A stretch of 64,000 nt of DNA from Ascaphus truei (lineage: Eukaryota; Chordata; Amphibia; Anura; Ascaphidae). Position numbers and translations under genes: made by a program. The stretch covers positions 36,650,980 through 36,714,979 of the forward strand of contig CM071568.1 in NCBI GenBank assembly GCA_036426205.1. The letters are read 5' to 3'. Shown in pieces: positions 21,760 to 32,984 of the stretch. The notes beneath the pieces are model-generated. The model was not told the DNA's origin. It made no database searches and worked only from the letters and a program-made list of their open reading frames with translations. Within the stretch, counting starts at the first letter, position 1. Each line of letters opens with the position of its first letter.

Positions 21760-23400
21760 TTAGGTGGCAGGCACAATTGCTGCTGCCAGGGATCACCAAA
21801 CATTTGGGGGGTTTCCTTTGGGGTTCCATATGATGGTACTATGGAGGAGAGGTGTTACCTGTGCAAGGAGTGGGGCATCATCGCAGGAGCTACCCCAAGG
21901 GAATATAAGATCTACCCCATCTACTTCACCCACTCCTTCCTCTGCCAAAGATCCTGTTCTGTTAACCCCACCATAGGGAGGCCCTCAAGGGCTCAGGGGC
22001 CCCCTGAGGCCACAGGAGAGATCACTGTCTCTGCTCTGGCAATTATCTGTGTACTTCCACAAACAAAGGTTGGGGAAAATAAAAAGGACACCATCGTACA
22101 GCCACCATCTATTGCTGCTGTCTCCCCACACACACACACCCTACCTAAAATATAAGAGCCTTCAAGATTGCAGTGGTGTGAAAGGAAACTCCTACTGGGG
22201 AGACAGTAGCACTCCCTCCTGGGAAATCACCCCCAGGAAGAGAAGTTTAAAATTCATAATTGGGATCTGAAAGTGTTTGGAGGGATTAGGGAGTTACCCC
22301 TGAAGCAAGGGGCGGGGGGCCAGAGTTCTATAAAGCATGAGGCACTTCCTCTGGACATAGACATTGGAGGGCCCTCCCCTACCCTTCCAAATGGAAAATA
22401 GTCCCCTGAGACTTTTGTTTTGGTGCACCTACGCACCTGACACAGCTGTCTTTTGGGACAGTCAAGGTCCCCCTTCGGCTGTGACACCTATAGATGACAA
22501 ACCAGGGACAATTCCCCAGATCATGTCACAATAGGAGGGGGATGAAATAGGTCTGACCCTAATTAATTATTGAGAGTTGGAAAAAGGGGGTGGTTGAGGG
22601 TATGGGAAATGGAGGTGTGGTAGCAGTTATGAGGGGAGGTGTTGTGGCGAGTGCCCCAAATTATATCGGGAAGGTGTCTGAGTTGTGCCCTCTCTGTGAG
22701 GAGTTAGTTAGTTAGGCTCTCTGAAGGAGGTTCTGCTGGACCTGACCCTTCCCATGAGGTGCTCACTGAGGAGAATCCTCTGAAGAGTTCTACAGATCCT
22801 GTGATATCTCAACTGCCTCGCCAGAGGTAGAAGAAGCGGTGAAGGCACGGTGTGCCTCTATGGCCCACAAAGCCAGTCAGGGGGCAACTACCTCTACCAC
22901 ACTACCACCAGCTACCCCTGAATATTCTACACCAGTGTCACAATAAGAGGTTACAATGAAGCCTACATAGAAACACAAAAGAAGGGGCCCATCATAAGGC
23001 TGAGGGGATTAACATCCACAGGGAAGGGCACAAGATTTTATGTCCTCAGCCAGGAAGAGCCCCTGGAAGAGGGGGCTTAGTGAAGGGTGTCCTCTGGTAC
23101 TGCAGAGTCAGTGGACACCTCAGCCCCAGTGATCCATATCCAGGATCTAGCCGAGTTCCTAGAAAGTACCCTCTATGGGCAAAGAAATATGAATGTGCAG
23201 TTTGCCCTCAAGAGGTGGAAGGATGTTTCATTCATTCTCCACTCTCATGGAATATATGAGGGCCAACCACAGGGCCAGAAACTCAGGGAGCCTTGACCAT
23301 AGATGTGCCTGGAAGTTTTACCACTTGTTGCGAGCCCATATGGTTACTCAAGACATCATGAGCACATGTGGGAAGCACAAGATAAACTCCTGACTATCAA
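21760..23400 (+). pseudogene. Decayed gag- or ORF1-like sequence with zinc-knuckle trace
   Basis: At 21841-21890 the plus strand reads ERCYLCKEWG, the first half of a C-X2-C-X4-H-X4-C knuckle; a +1 shift restores a His at the right spacing, but the last Cys is changed. The next 1.5 kb has coding-like composition with many stops. It could be retroelement ORF1 or gag; no other motif was recognised. Confidence 0.3.
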
Positions 23401-23689
23401 TTGCTTTGCGCATAGGTTCACTTAAAGTCAATCGCTGTAGGAACTCGTTTAGCATGTTCCAGATGCTCTTGTTTTATGGAAGGTAGGGTATTCTGTGAGC
23501 TTCCTGCAAGAAACCCATACCACTTCAGAGGCTGAAGCAAGCTGGCATCTGCAGTGGCTAATGACAAAAAAAAAAGAGAGAGGGCGATCCTTGTGAAAAT
23601 CACAATAACAAGTGCAAATGAGTGCAATAAAGTGAATAAATTGGGATAAATCCCATGAATAAATTTAGAATTGTGAATAAAGTGACACT

Positions 23690-24760
23690 TAGGCCTCATG
23701 CAGTAAACGGCGATAAGGCTTATCTCGACAGTTTTTTGGCAAATATGCCTACTGCGATTCAGTAAACCCCGCTAAGCTGGTGAGATAAGCAAATCTCGGG
23801 GGGGGGGGGTTTAGCGCAAAAGAAAATCCGCTGTGCGCTTGGCAATAAGCCCTATCTTGCCGCTCATTGCCAGCTTTTCAAACTCTCTGTATTCTTGTAG
23901 CCCTGATCAGCATCTCACCGCTGATCGCCGCTCTAGAATGGAGAATTTTTCTCAAAATCGCCCCGCCACAAAAAGTTGGCAAGAAGCTGGGGCTGAGCAG
24001 TGAGACAGGACTTAGAAAAAATCAGGCCCTTTTCCTGCCTCGGATTGATGCCGGGGGTCTCCATTAATACCAGCACCGGAGCCCCCCGGCATGCAACTGA
24101 TGCTGGAAAAATGCATTTACAGCCCACTTCTTAAACTTAGCGGCTAAAGCAATGAAGTGGTTAACCACCCGTGTCAGGCTTATTGTGGATAGCGGGGTGG
24201 GTAAAGGGGGTATTTGGCCCTTGGTGGGTGTTTAGGACTTGCAGGGGAGCAGGGGGGTTGCAGGTGGACTTACCCCCTTCATTATGGGGTCCAAGGGTTG
24301 GCCCGCGGGTGTCTGGGAGTCCCCGGGTCAGCCCCACAGGTGTCTGAGGGCCCTCGGATGGTTCCCACAGAGGTATAGGGCCCTCGGGTGGTCCCTATGG
24401 GTCCACGGGGCCCCCACAGCTGTTGGGCCCCTAGTTCTTCTCCGCAGGTGTCCCCTGTGGGTCCGTAGGTGGTACCCGTGGGCATCCAGGGGTCCTCAGG
24501 TGGTCTCCATAGGTCCCGCAGACCTAAGGTGCCAACCCTGTATGTAAAAACATAAAACATGGGCCAACATTTCAATAAATCCCGCCCCCCCGCCCTAACA
24601 CATACAGTACAGTTAAGGGCAAAATAACTATTATCCAGATATGGATAATAGATTATTTGCCCATTATTAAACACAACATTAGCCAGCATAAATAAAGTAA
24701 ATAAATACAGTTCTACTTACCACAGCAATATGCTATCCATCCTCCTCACGATACAGCAGG
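23690..24760. repeat. Unclassified repeat with degenerate GGTCC minisatellite
   Basis: The block opens with GCCTCATGCAGTAAACGGCG and a small GATAAGG/CTTATC hairpin, and contains a degenerate array of GGTCC/GTGG units at about 24290-24530. The phrase TTAGCGGCTA...AATGAAG near 24140 recurs in the foldback at 34247-34645, suggesting a common family. Confidence 0.4.
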
Positions 24761-25225
24761 TCCTGTCCTCCATTGGCAGACAGTATACATACATAATAAA
24801 TACATTCTATTGACTCCTAACCCCTTAATCTCCTTGCGGTTAATAACTACTATAGTAATTAAAGGGTGAACCTACCCTGCCCCGCTACCCACCCGGGAGG
24901 CCTAAGCACCCACCCTGGACCCATTATACCCACCCTGTATCCATGGAGTAGTATAGTGGTACATCATACCCATATAATAATATGGGCCTGATAAGCCTCT
25001 ATAGCACTCAATGGGCACCCTAATCAAAATAAATTAATGCACAAAACACACAATAATAAAACATAACAAAACTCCCAAAAAACACAATTTACTAAATAAA
25101 TAATACACTAGAAAAAATGGAAAAAGGCAGTGCACTGCAAATAGACAGGAGGAGGCTCACAGTAAACTTAATCCTTTAATCTTGATCTGGATAAAACATA
25201 ACCCCTAAAGAGCTCAAAAAACACA

Positions 25226-25259
25226 CATCTACGCGTTTCGGGCCGTGTGCCCTTTATCT
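25226..25259 (-). ncRNA. Hammerhead-like motif, left arm
   Basis: The minus strand reads GATAAAGGGC, ACACG, GCCC, GAAACGCGTAGATG. Stem II is GGGC/GCCC (25249-25252 with 25240-25243) and the GAAA box is the complement of 25236-25239. The core deviates from CUGANGA at the first base and at position 8. Confidence 0.45.
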
Positions 25260-25260
25260 T

Positions 25261-25294
25261 TGATAAAGGGCACACGGCCCGAAACGTGTAGATG
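25261..25294 (+). ncRNA. Hammerhead-like motif, right arm
   Basis: TGATAA (25261-25266) takes the place of the core, stem II is GGGC (25268-25271) with GCCC (25277-25280), the GAAA box is 25281-25284, and stem III is CGT (25285-25287) with ATG (25292-25294), followed by TT in the UH position. It is the mirror of the motif at 25226-25259. Confidence 0.5.
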
Positions 25295-25499
25295 TTTTTG
25301 AGCTCTTTATGGGTTATGTTGTATCCAGATCAAGATTAAAGGATTCATTTTTCTGTGAGCCTCCTCCTGTCTTTTTGGCAGTGCACTGCCTTTTTCCATT
25401 TTTTCTAGTGTATTTATTTAGTAAATTGTGTGTTTTGGGAGTTTTGTTATGTTTTATTATTGTGTGTTTTGTGGCAGTGCACTGCCTTTTTCCATTTTT

Positions 25500-25800
25500 T
25501 CTCCTGTTTGCCCTTTGTGGATTTGCATGCCGTTTGGAACCACAATTGGACCGCACAGAGGACCTGGGAACTCAACAGTGAGTTACCCTTGTGGATTTAT
25601 ATACTTATCAGCTTTAGTTGGGACATTATTTGTACTATACATGTGTGCTAGAAAGCACTAGGTACTATTCCCCTATCCCCTGCCAGGGATGCTGTATCTA
25701 TATCCTATAGAGTGAAATGTCTAAGCGGAGATTTATATCTTATGAAAAGGATTCTATCTGTTTTTGAAGCGCTGGTCACCTCTATCTAAATAAATAAACT
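25500..25800. other. Sequence flanking the palindrome, no gene
   Basis: It ends with GAAGCGCTGGTCACCTCTATC, which looks like the tail of a Penelope-type terminal repeat, and then returns to AT-rich sequence. Confidence 0.3.
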
Positions 25801-25860
25801 AGCCAGCTAATCCAATTAATGCAAGCAATAACCAGATCAACAATGAATGAATTAAAACAT

Positions 25861-26016
25861 TAACCAATCAAAGCACTAAATTAATAAAACAACTCAGAAT
25901 TATTTCAAACAGTAACCAATCAAAACAATTAATTACTAAAACAACTCAAAACTAATTGTAACAGTAACCAATCAGAACAATTAATTAATACAACAGAAAT
26001 GAATTAATAGAAACAT
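25861..26016. repeat. Three exact-length 52-bp tandem repeats
   Basis: Units at 25861-25912, 25913-25964 and 25965-26016 each begin TAACCAATCA or TAACCAATCAGAACA and end in ACAG or ACAT. A partial unit precedes and another follows. Confidence 0.85.
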
Positions 26017-26389
26017 TAACCTACCAATAAATGAATTATTTTAAAATATCTGAAACACAACCATTAAACTCATTAGTCAACACAAGACATTAATTAAAAT
26101 AAAAAATCAATTACAAACATTTTATTTACATGGAGCAACAACATACCAAAGCATGACATCCACATATTAAAGTGACATCGCAAAAATCACCACCCATACA
26201 AAGCCAGAAATGCCCCAAAAATATTGTCCTAATAATGCATTGATCTGTACCCGAAAGTGGTACAGATTAATACAGTATCAGTCAATGTGCCCTCCCAAAA
26301 AAAAAAAAAATACAGATCCAGTGTTAAAACCTGTAAAAAAAAAATACATTTACAAACATGCAATATTTAACTTACCATTAGAAGCGCTG

Positions 26390-26830
26390 GCCTTCCGACT
26401 CCCGGGGAAACAGGAAGCTCACGTCCCTCGAAGGCCTCAAACAGCATCCAATGCCACCCGCCATGAAGATCCGGCTCAGGTACAAAAATCTCCTTTTTTC
26501 TTTCTTTAATCAGCTTCTTCTATCTTCATCTGTCACTATTTCTTGATTTTCTTAATCTTCTGTCTTCATCGGTCAATCCATAAAACCCCATGGGTAATCC
26601 CAACCGATGTTGTCTCGTCGTCTTCTTGGGCTCAAATGAGGCGTCACAGCCTTAAATAGGGCTTGTGATGTCACATTTGGGTGGGAACTGGTTTAACAGC
26701 CATCTGATTGGCTGTTAAAACCATGTGCCGACATAATTTTTTTTATGACATCACTTAAAGGGAATAATGCCAGCCAATTAGAATAGCTGTGCTTCATTTC
26801 CCTCTAAGATGACGTCACTAAATCTTGATG
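26390..26830. repeat. Copy of the CCAAT/CRE-rich repeat found at 33580-34222
   Basis: Blocks such as CCAGCCAATTAGAATAGCTG, CTAAGATGACGTCACTAAA and GATTGGCTGTTAAAACCATGTG have close counterparts in the order seen at 33700-33905. Only one arm is present here. It includes TGACGTCA at 26810-26817. Confidence 0.6.
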
Positions 26831-26879
26831 GTCAGAGGAGGGATCTCTATTGTGATGTTGTGAAAAATATTTTGAAAGA

Positions 26880-27225
26880 CTATCGGCTAACATTCCTCCT
26901 GTTTTCTAGGAACCTTGTACTCATTGTACGTGAGGTTCTGCCCACATATTGGGGACCACAGGAACAGGATATGAGGTAAATGACAAAGATAGAAAGGCAG
27001 TTAATTCTACCCTTTACCTCATATTCCTTATGATTGGAGAAGGAGCAAAAACCATTACTGGTAACAAGATGTTTACATGTGAGATAGCGTTTGCGTCCAC
27101 ATGAAAAGTTACCGCAAAGTTGAGTAGAAACCACAGAGCCTCCTTTAGCGAAATCTCTCAACCGGCTAGGGGCCAGGATGTTCTTAATATTTCTGGCCTT
27201 TTTATATGCACCCGGTATATTAGGT
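26880..27225 (-). pseudogene. Penelope-like element, GIY-YIG endonuclease part
   Basis: Penelope-like elements join a reverse transcriptase to a C-terminal GIY-YIG nuclease. The minus strand here reads YLISCSCGPQYVGRTSRT, which contains the GIY- and YIG-equivalent residues with spacing usual for these elements, followed by RFLENRR with the conserved Arg. The upstream part includes Cys pairs (NFSC, LTC, NGFC). The reading is truncated 3' at 26880 and interrupted at 27225 by the hAT element; it continues at 28798. Confidence 0.8.
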
Positions 27226-27499
27226 CAGCGGTGCGCAAACTGGGGGGCGCAAAATTATATAGGGGGGGGGGGGGCGCGGGCTGCGTTTGGGAAACCTTGG
27301 GGCGGGCAGAGCTGTGCACAGGCGGCCAGAAGCTCCGTACTGAGGCTGCTTCCGTGCTGTGTCTTGCAGAGGGGGTGGGGCCTTGCTACGGGGCCTTCCC
27401 TGCACACAGAAACGGCCCTCCTCCTCCTGTTTGTTACCCGCTCGTTTTCAGCAGCACATGGGGGGACTGAGCAGGCTTAGTTACTCCCTCTCCCCACCC

Positions 27500-27602
27500 A
27501 CCGTGTGTGTGTGTGTGTTTGTGTGTGTGGGAGGGGGGGTTATGTGGGGGGGGTTGTGTGTGTGTGTTTGGGGGGGTTGTGTGTGTGTGGGGGGGGTTGT
27601 GT

Positions 27603-27666
<64 letters not shown>

Positions 27667-27890
27667 TGAGTGTGTGGGGTTGAGTGTGGGGTTGAGTGTG
27701 TGGGGTTGAGTGTGTGGAGTTGAGTGTGTGTGTGGTGATTGATTGTGTGTGTATGGTGATTGAGTATGTGTGCTGTGTGTTGTCTGTTATTGTGTGTGGG
27801 TGTTGTGATTATGTGTGTGTGTTGTGAATATGTGTGTGTTGGTGTTGTGATTATGTGTGTGTGGGTGTTGTGATTGTGCTTTGCACAAAC
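27500..27890. repeat. GT-rich microsatellite with a 48-base G run
   Basis: Degenerate TGTGTG and GGGTTGAGTGTG units surround an uninterrupted run of 48 Gs (27617-27664). The length is probably approximate because sequencers misread such runs. Open frames in it are artefacts. Confidence 0.95.
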
Positions 27891-28382
27891 TGGGAGGGGG
27901 GCACCCCGGGCGCAAGATTTAGGCGGGTCGCATGCGTCAAAACCTGGGAGCGCAGGTGAAAAATATGTGCGCGGGCGGGCAGCCAAAGATGTGCGCGGGT
28001 GGCCGAACGGGATAGTGCAGGTGGCAGCCACGTGATTCGGAGGTACGGGGGAGGATCACGCACGAGCGCTGTGATGTCAAACGCCCCTCCCTCCGGTGTC
28101 TGCCCTACAATAGTGCTGTGTTCCTGCTCTCCTCCGCTGGCAACCTGCTTTGCTGCTATCCTCTGCAAGTGAAAGGGTAGGCTGCCACTATATCAATCAT
28201 ACTATGAATGTACAGAAATAATGTAAAAAAATCTGTGAAAACACTTCCCTGCTCGTGCTTGCAAAATTATGCAGGACACCCTGTGCTCATGCTTGGAGAG
28301 CTGGTGATGTCTCCATTCTTAGCGGCAGCGTTGATGCAGCCTAATTTTGCAAGAGCGAGCTGTTGAAGTATGTAAGTATTTA

Positions 28383-28645
28383 GACTGCGCTTATAGTGCC
28401 GGCGACGCGACGTCGCCCGAAAAAAATGCATTGTCGCCGCCGCGTGCACTTATAGTAAGCGCGACAGGCGACGTGATTTTTTGAAGCCGGCAATATTTGA
28501 TTTTTCAGGGGCTGTCGCCTCATGTGACAGCCCCTGAACCAATCAATGGCCTGGTCGCCCGCACCGCCACAAAGCGAAATACAACTTTCGCAAGCGGCAA
28601 CGGGTGACGTCACGTGTCTCCGTCGCGGGCACAATATGCGCGGCC
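28383..28645. mobile_element. Harbinger-like MITE, 263 bp, target TTA
   Basis: The left end GACTGCGCTTATAGTGCC pairs with the right end, which on the other strand is GGCCGCGCATATTGTGCC. TTA is duplicated (28380-28382 and 28646-28648). An internal hairpin pairs CAGGGGCTGTC with GACAGCCCCTG near 28506-28537. It lies inside the hAT element and has no coding capacity. Confidence 0.85.
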
Positions 28646-28797
28646 TTAGACATATTTGTATTTACATTGTATACCGTTTAATAAAAGGTTTTTTTTTTTC
28701 ATGTGATTTTGATTACATCAGGCAGGGGGGGCCCGAGAAATTTCATGGATAAAAAGGGGGGCTCGGCATAAAAAGTTTGCTCACCCTTGTATTAGGT

Positions 28798-29340
28798 GGT
28801 AGTGTAGGCTTTTAAGGATACTCCAATGTTTGCTCAACACACCTTTTATTTTGGAGGCTGATTGATTGTATTTGGTAATGAATCTGGGACAGATATCTTG
28901 ATTAGATCCCTTATCACTATTCGTAGCCTCAGGATTATGGGAGTGAATCTTATTCTTGGATAGATTTAGAAGTGTATCCTTATCAATATTTTTAATTAAT
29001 TAAAGATTTTAGTGACATAATCCTTATTGTAACCTTTTTCAGTAAATTTGGAAACTAACTCATATCAATGTGTTCCAAGTCTCGTTGAGATGAACAATTT
29101 CTTTTGATCCGATAGAACTGAATTTTGGTATATTTTCCAGCAATTTAATGTGATGGTTACTCGACGCATGAAGGTAATCATTTACAGCCACTTCTTTCAA
29201 ATGAGTTTTAGTATATATTTGATCATCACCACCATCTGTCACGTACAATTCGAGATCTAGAAACAATGTGTCTGAATTGGATCTCAAATGTATAGACATC
29301 AGAGATGTCAGCTCCTAACTCCAGTGCTCAAAGTTCCTTA
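28798..29340 (-). pseudogene. Penelope-like element, reverse transcriptase C-terminal part
   Basis: The minus strand reads FLDLELYVTDGG, IYTKTHLKEVAVNDYLH, SSNHHIKLLENIPK, matching the region after the catalytic YxDD block in Penelope-like reverse transcriptases (conserved FLD and Y-K/T-x-T). It joins the nuclease part at 26880-27225 once the hAT element is removed. Stops and shifts occur toward 28800. The catalytic core lies beyond the truncation. Confidence 0.75.
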
Positions 29341-29825
29341 CCAGTCTTTTGGATCAGAGGAAAAAGGCTGTAAACAGAGAGGGTTTCCTTCTCTCAATGT
29401 GAATTACTCACGGTTTGGTGATCAGCTGGTAAATGGAGAGTAGCGTGGCTGGTGCGTCTCTGAGGGGTCTGGTATTCAACCACTCAGTGTGTGCTATCTA
29501 GATGTGTACCTCGACTGGCTCACCAATTATGGCACTGGCGTTGTCGAGTTGTAGGGTCTCGATATCCCCCTGATCACCACTCTTCCGCCAGCAGTCCTCT
29601 GCAACACAGCACTCCATCCCCTGGACGCTCCGACCGGATTCTCAGCCTCTCTCTCCAATCAGCTTTACGTCATCACTCGCTGGGTGGGTAGTAAAGGTAT
29701 CATAAGGTGGCCTGCAGCCTGCAGTCTCAAAACAGCCCTTGAATCCTCCAGTCTGCGTGCTCCCAAGTAAGATAAATCAGCATGTAGAAACTTTTTGAGA
29801 TTCTTCAAATGTTTAACGTCAATGA
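29341..29825. other. Between two Penelope-like elements, no gene
   Basis: Mixed sequence, possibly terminal-repeat material of the first element. The word GTTTAACGTCAATGAG at 29811-29826 recurs in reverse complement at about 32395-32410, beyond the inverted arm of the second element, so the inverted structure may once have been longer. Confidence 0.35.
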
Positions 29826-29990
29826 GAGAATAATTCAGAAGGGTTTATTCATATAAAAACATGGACAGAACACAACTAATTCAGTCACTCTAACGCGTTT
29901 CACACGCAGGGTGCTTTATCAAAGAGTAACAGGTAAGTAGTGAATCACATTTTTATAGCATCTCAAATCCCTCATTCAGACATCTTCCAA
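29826..29990 (-). repeat. Left inverted arm of Penelope-like element 2
   Basis: The segment is the reverse complement, with few differences, of 32166-32327. It carries a hammerhead-like motif in minus orientation. Inverted or direct terminal repeats of this kind are known for Penelope-like elements. Confidence 0.8.
29888..29923 (-). ncRNA. Hammerhead-like motif in left arm
   Basis: The minus strand reads TTGATAA (complement of 29916-29922), a stem II GCAC/GTGT, then the GAAA box (complement of 29898-29901) and CGCG. It mirrors the motif at 32233-32267. Confidence 0.45.
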
Positions 29991-30139
29991 TCACATTGTG
30001 TCAAGTATTGGATCTTTGGGAGATGGTCTGTCACGGTATGTGGACACATATTTGAAACCATTAGTTTTTGGGTAGCCCTCTTTCATACGCGACACAACAG
30101 ATCTACTCATGGTATTAGAAACAATCACATGAAAAAATA

Positions 30140-31535
30140 GTTATAGATGGGTCACCATGGATATCATTTCTTTGTACACAAATATCGATCACAGTCATGG
30201 TATTAGAGCCACACAATATTTTCTCAATTCGTCATATTTATCTATTGCACAGCGCACCTTTCTCACAGATTCTATAATATTTTTACTCACACACAATTAT
30301 TTTTATTTGATTTACAATTTTATTTGCAGAAGAAGGGGACAGCAATGGGTACCTCGTTCGCCCCTTCTTATGCAAATTTATTAATGGGTTTTTGGAGCAC
30401 GTACACATTTATGGAAGCACTAATCAATTTCATCACCATATTATTTTTTACAAGTGTTTTATAGATGATTTTATTTTTATTTGGGATGGTGATGAACATA
30501 CACTTAACACTTTCATTGATATACTTAATATCAATGATATTAATTTACACTTCACGACAGAAACAAACACGGAATGTATCAATTACTTAGATGTCACATT
30601 ATATGTTGATACAGACAATCACATTCATTCGAACGTATATAGGAAAGCACATTCTAGGAATTCATTTCTTAATGCCACGAGTAGTCATCCATAATCATTA
30701 ATCAATGGAATTCCTAAGGGACAATTCCTACGATACAAAACATTGTGTTCAAGAGAAAACATTTTTCTTGAGCAATCACAAGATTTATATCGCAGATTTG
30801 AACAAAGAGGGTACCCCAGAAAAGTTATTACTTCAGCCTTTGAACAAGCAAAATACACTGACAGAAGGGACCTACAGTATTGGGCTACAATAAAACAAAA
30901 TGTAAGCAAAGAGACAAACAAGAGTTTATTACAAAATATAATAGACAATCAACACATCTCTATAATCCTAAAGAAACATTGGAATACACTAAGATTGGAT
31001 GAAGACCTCAAACCAATCTTGACATGTGGACCACGCATAGTCTTTAAGAAGGCCAATACAATTGCATCATCAGTGTCTCCCACCCTGTTCATCTCTGTGG
31101 ATGAATATAGGAACATTCGGGGTATTCCCAAGGTTTTTTTTCCTGTGGCTACTGCAATTTTTGCAGATATGCAAAACCTTTAAAAAGAATAAGAAAACCA
31201 CAATCAAAAGAGAGTCATAAGATACAAACTTTCATCAACTGTCACACTAGCTTTGTCATATACACACTTTGGTGTGGGTGCGGGAAGTGCTATGTGGGTC
31301 GGACAATAAGATCCCTAAAAATGAGGATCTCCGAACATGTCAGACTTATTAAGAACCATGATACGACTCATCCTGTTGCTAGACATTTTTCAAGTTGTGA
31401 CAAAGGTGGTATTAATAATTTCCATTTTTCAGGTCTTGAGCATGTTGTTCTACACACTAGAGGGGGAGATAGACTTAATCTGCTCAATCGTAGAGAGATG
31501 TATTGGATCTTTTTCTTTTATGAGATACATTAAAT
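30140..31535 (+). pseudogene. Penelope-like element 2, reverse transcriptase and GIY-YIG nuclease
   Basis: Several frames together give the element's order of domains. DIISLYTNI at about 30160 is the first catalytic Asp block. GTAMGTSFAPSYANL at about 30338-30382 is read after a 1-base shift. YKCFIDDFIFIWDG at about 30450-30491 is the catalytic DD block. INYLDVTLYV follows near 30578. A Cys motif, CGYCNFC, lies near 31148 in another frame. FVIYTLWCGCGKCYVGRT (about 31252-31305) opens the GIY-YIG domain, with RISEH and LNRREMYW after it. The 5' end of the reverse transcriptase domain is missing. At least three frameshifts break it, some of which might be assembly errors. Confidence 0.88.
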
Positions 31536-32165
31536 CCCAAAGGAATCAACATAGATTGGGATTTAAAACATTTCCTTATTTAATTATGTAATTATGCAAT
31601 AAGATATTAAACTTATTGTCTGATCCCATCTGCTGTGTAGAATTATACAGATGTTTGATGGAGGTGGAATTTATACACCCTCATCATACATTTGGATAGG
31701 TTCTATACTTTCTCCATTAATTTTCTTATTCATCTATATTTAGTTCATTTGTATAGAGGAATATGTCATACATTTGATTTACTAAGATAATGTTTTTATT
31801 ATAACATTCTGATAGCTACTTGCAACATCAATATGTCATGGTGATTGATAAATGTGATACAATGCTTTTTGATGTCTTATAATTTATATTATATTCATTA
31901 TGATATAAATCACATTAACAAGGATATCAACAAAAGTTTTTGATTGTTTTTATTCTTTTTGTTCATCACATTTTTTCATTGTTGTTGTATAACACATACA
32001 GTACTGTATATTGTATAGAGAGATTTTTATCTCTTTATGTTTTCACCTAAGTGTTTTGGCTTAAGTGTTTTGTCTGTGTGTTCTTTCTGATTAATCACAT
32101 TCTTGTAGGCAACTCCCCTTCATTTACATACTAACATCTGACAGGGATTACAATCACTTGTGTGT
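31536..32165. other. 3' untranslated region of Penelope-like element 2
   Basis: AT-rich, non-coding sequence between the nuclease domain and the right inverted arm. Nothing else was seen. Confidence 0.5.
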
Positions 32166-32327
32166 TTGGAAGATGTCTGAATGAGGGAATTGAGATGCTT
32201 AAAAATGTGATTCACTACTTACCTGTTACTCTTTGATAAAGCACCCTGCGTGTGAAACGCGTTAGTGACTGAATCAGTTGTGTTCTGTCCATGTTTTTAT
32301 ATGAATAAACCCTTCTGAATTATTCTC
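32166..32327 (+). repeat. Right inverted arm of Penelope-like element 2
   Basis: The partner of 29826-29990. It contains the hammerhead-like motif at 32233-32267 and an AATAAA near 32304. Confidence 0.8.
32233..32267 (+). ncRNA. Hammerhead-like motif in right arm
   Basis: TTGATAA (32233-32239), stem II GCAC (32241-32244) with GTGT (32250-32253), GAAA (32254-32257), stem III CGC (32258-32260) with GTG (32265-32267). The next bases are AC where UH is expected, so cleavage would be impaired. Confidence 0.45.
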
Positions 32328-32984
32328 CCCATGACTGACGCTGTGCACCAGTTTTTTCCCTTTTTGGGAGTTTCTACATGGATCTCAAATGTAAATGCCA
32401 GACCCATCTCATTGACGTTAAACCTCTCCTTTCCAGATGATGATGATCTCATCTATGAAATGGCCATAGAACACGAGACCCTCCCCCAGTCTAGCATTGG
32501 CCCACACATGTAGGTCCTCCCACATCCCCATGTATAGGTTTGTATAAAAGATATACTGGAAAGTATAAAATCTTTTTGACCTTGATGTAATAAGGGATCT
32601 TTATCCAAAGTTGCCAGTGTGCGTCAAAACGCGTCAGGGTACATCATCACGCGACACTACGTTATCACACAGGCGCGTGATCAGTCCGGATCGCGTGCGG
32701 AGCAGATTTGTGGCCAATACAACTAAGAAGGCTTCACTGAGGCTCCACACAGACCTTTTTGTGGCTATTCCAAAGGAGTTTTTTCAGCATTCCAGCGTAC
32801 AGTCTGTTTTCCCGTTTATGGCGTGTGATCGTGATTGCGGATTGCAGACACAGAGATATCTGGCTGGTGATGATATTAATTCACAAATTGCTTGTTTTAA
32901 ACCTACCTTTGTGAGTGAATTTCTTCCCCAATCCTTTTCCTTTTCCCATCAATAAATGTACAATTTTACGCTATGGGGCGTGCG
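32328..32984. other. Unclassified, possible Penelope-type terminal sequence
   Basis: It includes GTGCGTCAAAACGCGTCAGGG and ends TATGGGGCGTGCGCTCTC, a tail also seen in fragments near Penelope-like copies. No gene was recognised. Confidence 0.3.

Larger units (their letters stand above)
25042..25471. repeat. 430-bp near-perfect palindrome with back-to-back ribozyme motifs
   Basis: The arms 25042-25258 and 25262-25471 are reverse complements around a central TTT (25259-25261). Each arm carries, outward from the centre, GATAAAGGGCACACGGCCC, GAAACG, then GAGCTC and a run ending CACTGCC/GGCAGTGC. A direct repeat of GGCAGTGCACTGCC plus about 17 flanking bases follows at 25471-25503. The motif pairs match the hammerhead layout of Penelope-like termini. 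Confidence 0.85.
27226..28789. mobile_element. hAT-type element, 1564 bp, target duplication TATTAGGT
   Basis: The left end is CAGCGGTGCGCAAACTGGGG; the right end, read inward, is CAAGGGTGAGCAAACTTTTT. TATTAGGT flanks both sides (27218-27225 and 28790-28797). It contains GT/poly-G repeats, an internal partial copy of its own left end near 27884 (TGCACAAACTGGGAGG) and a nested MITE. No transposase is present. It splits the Penelope-like element. Confidence 0.88.

Noticed and set aside
25861..26016. CRISPR-like array
   Set aside because: Units are contiguous tandem repeats without spacers, and the genome is eukaryotic.
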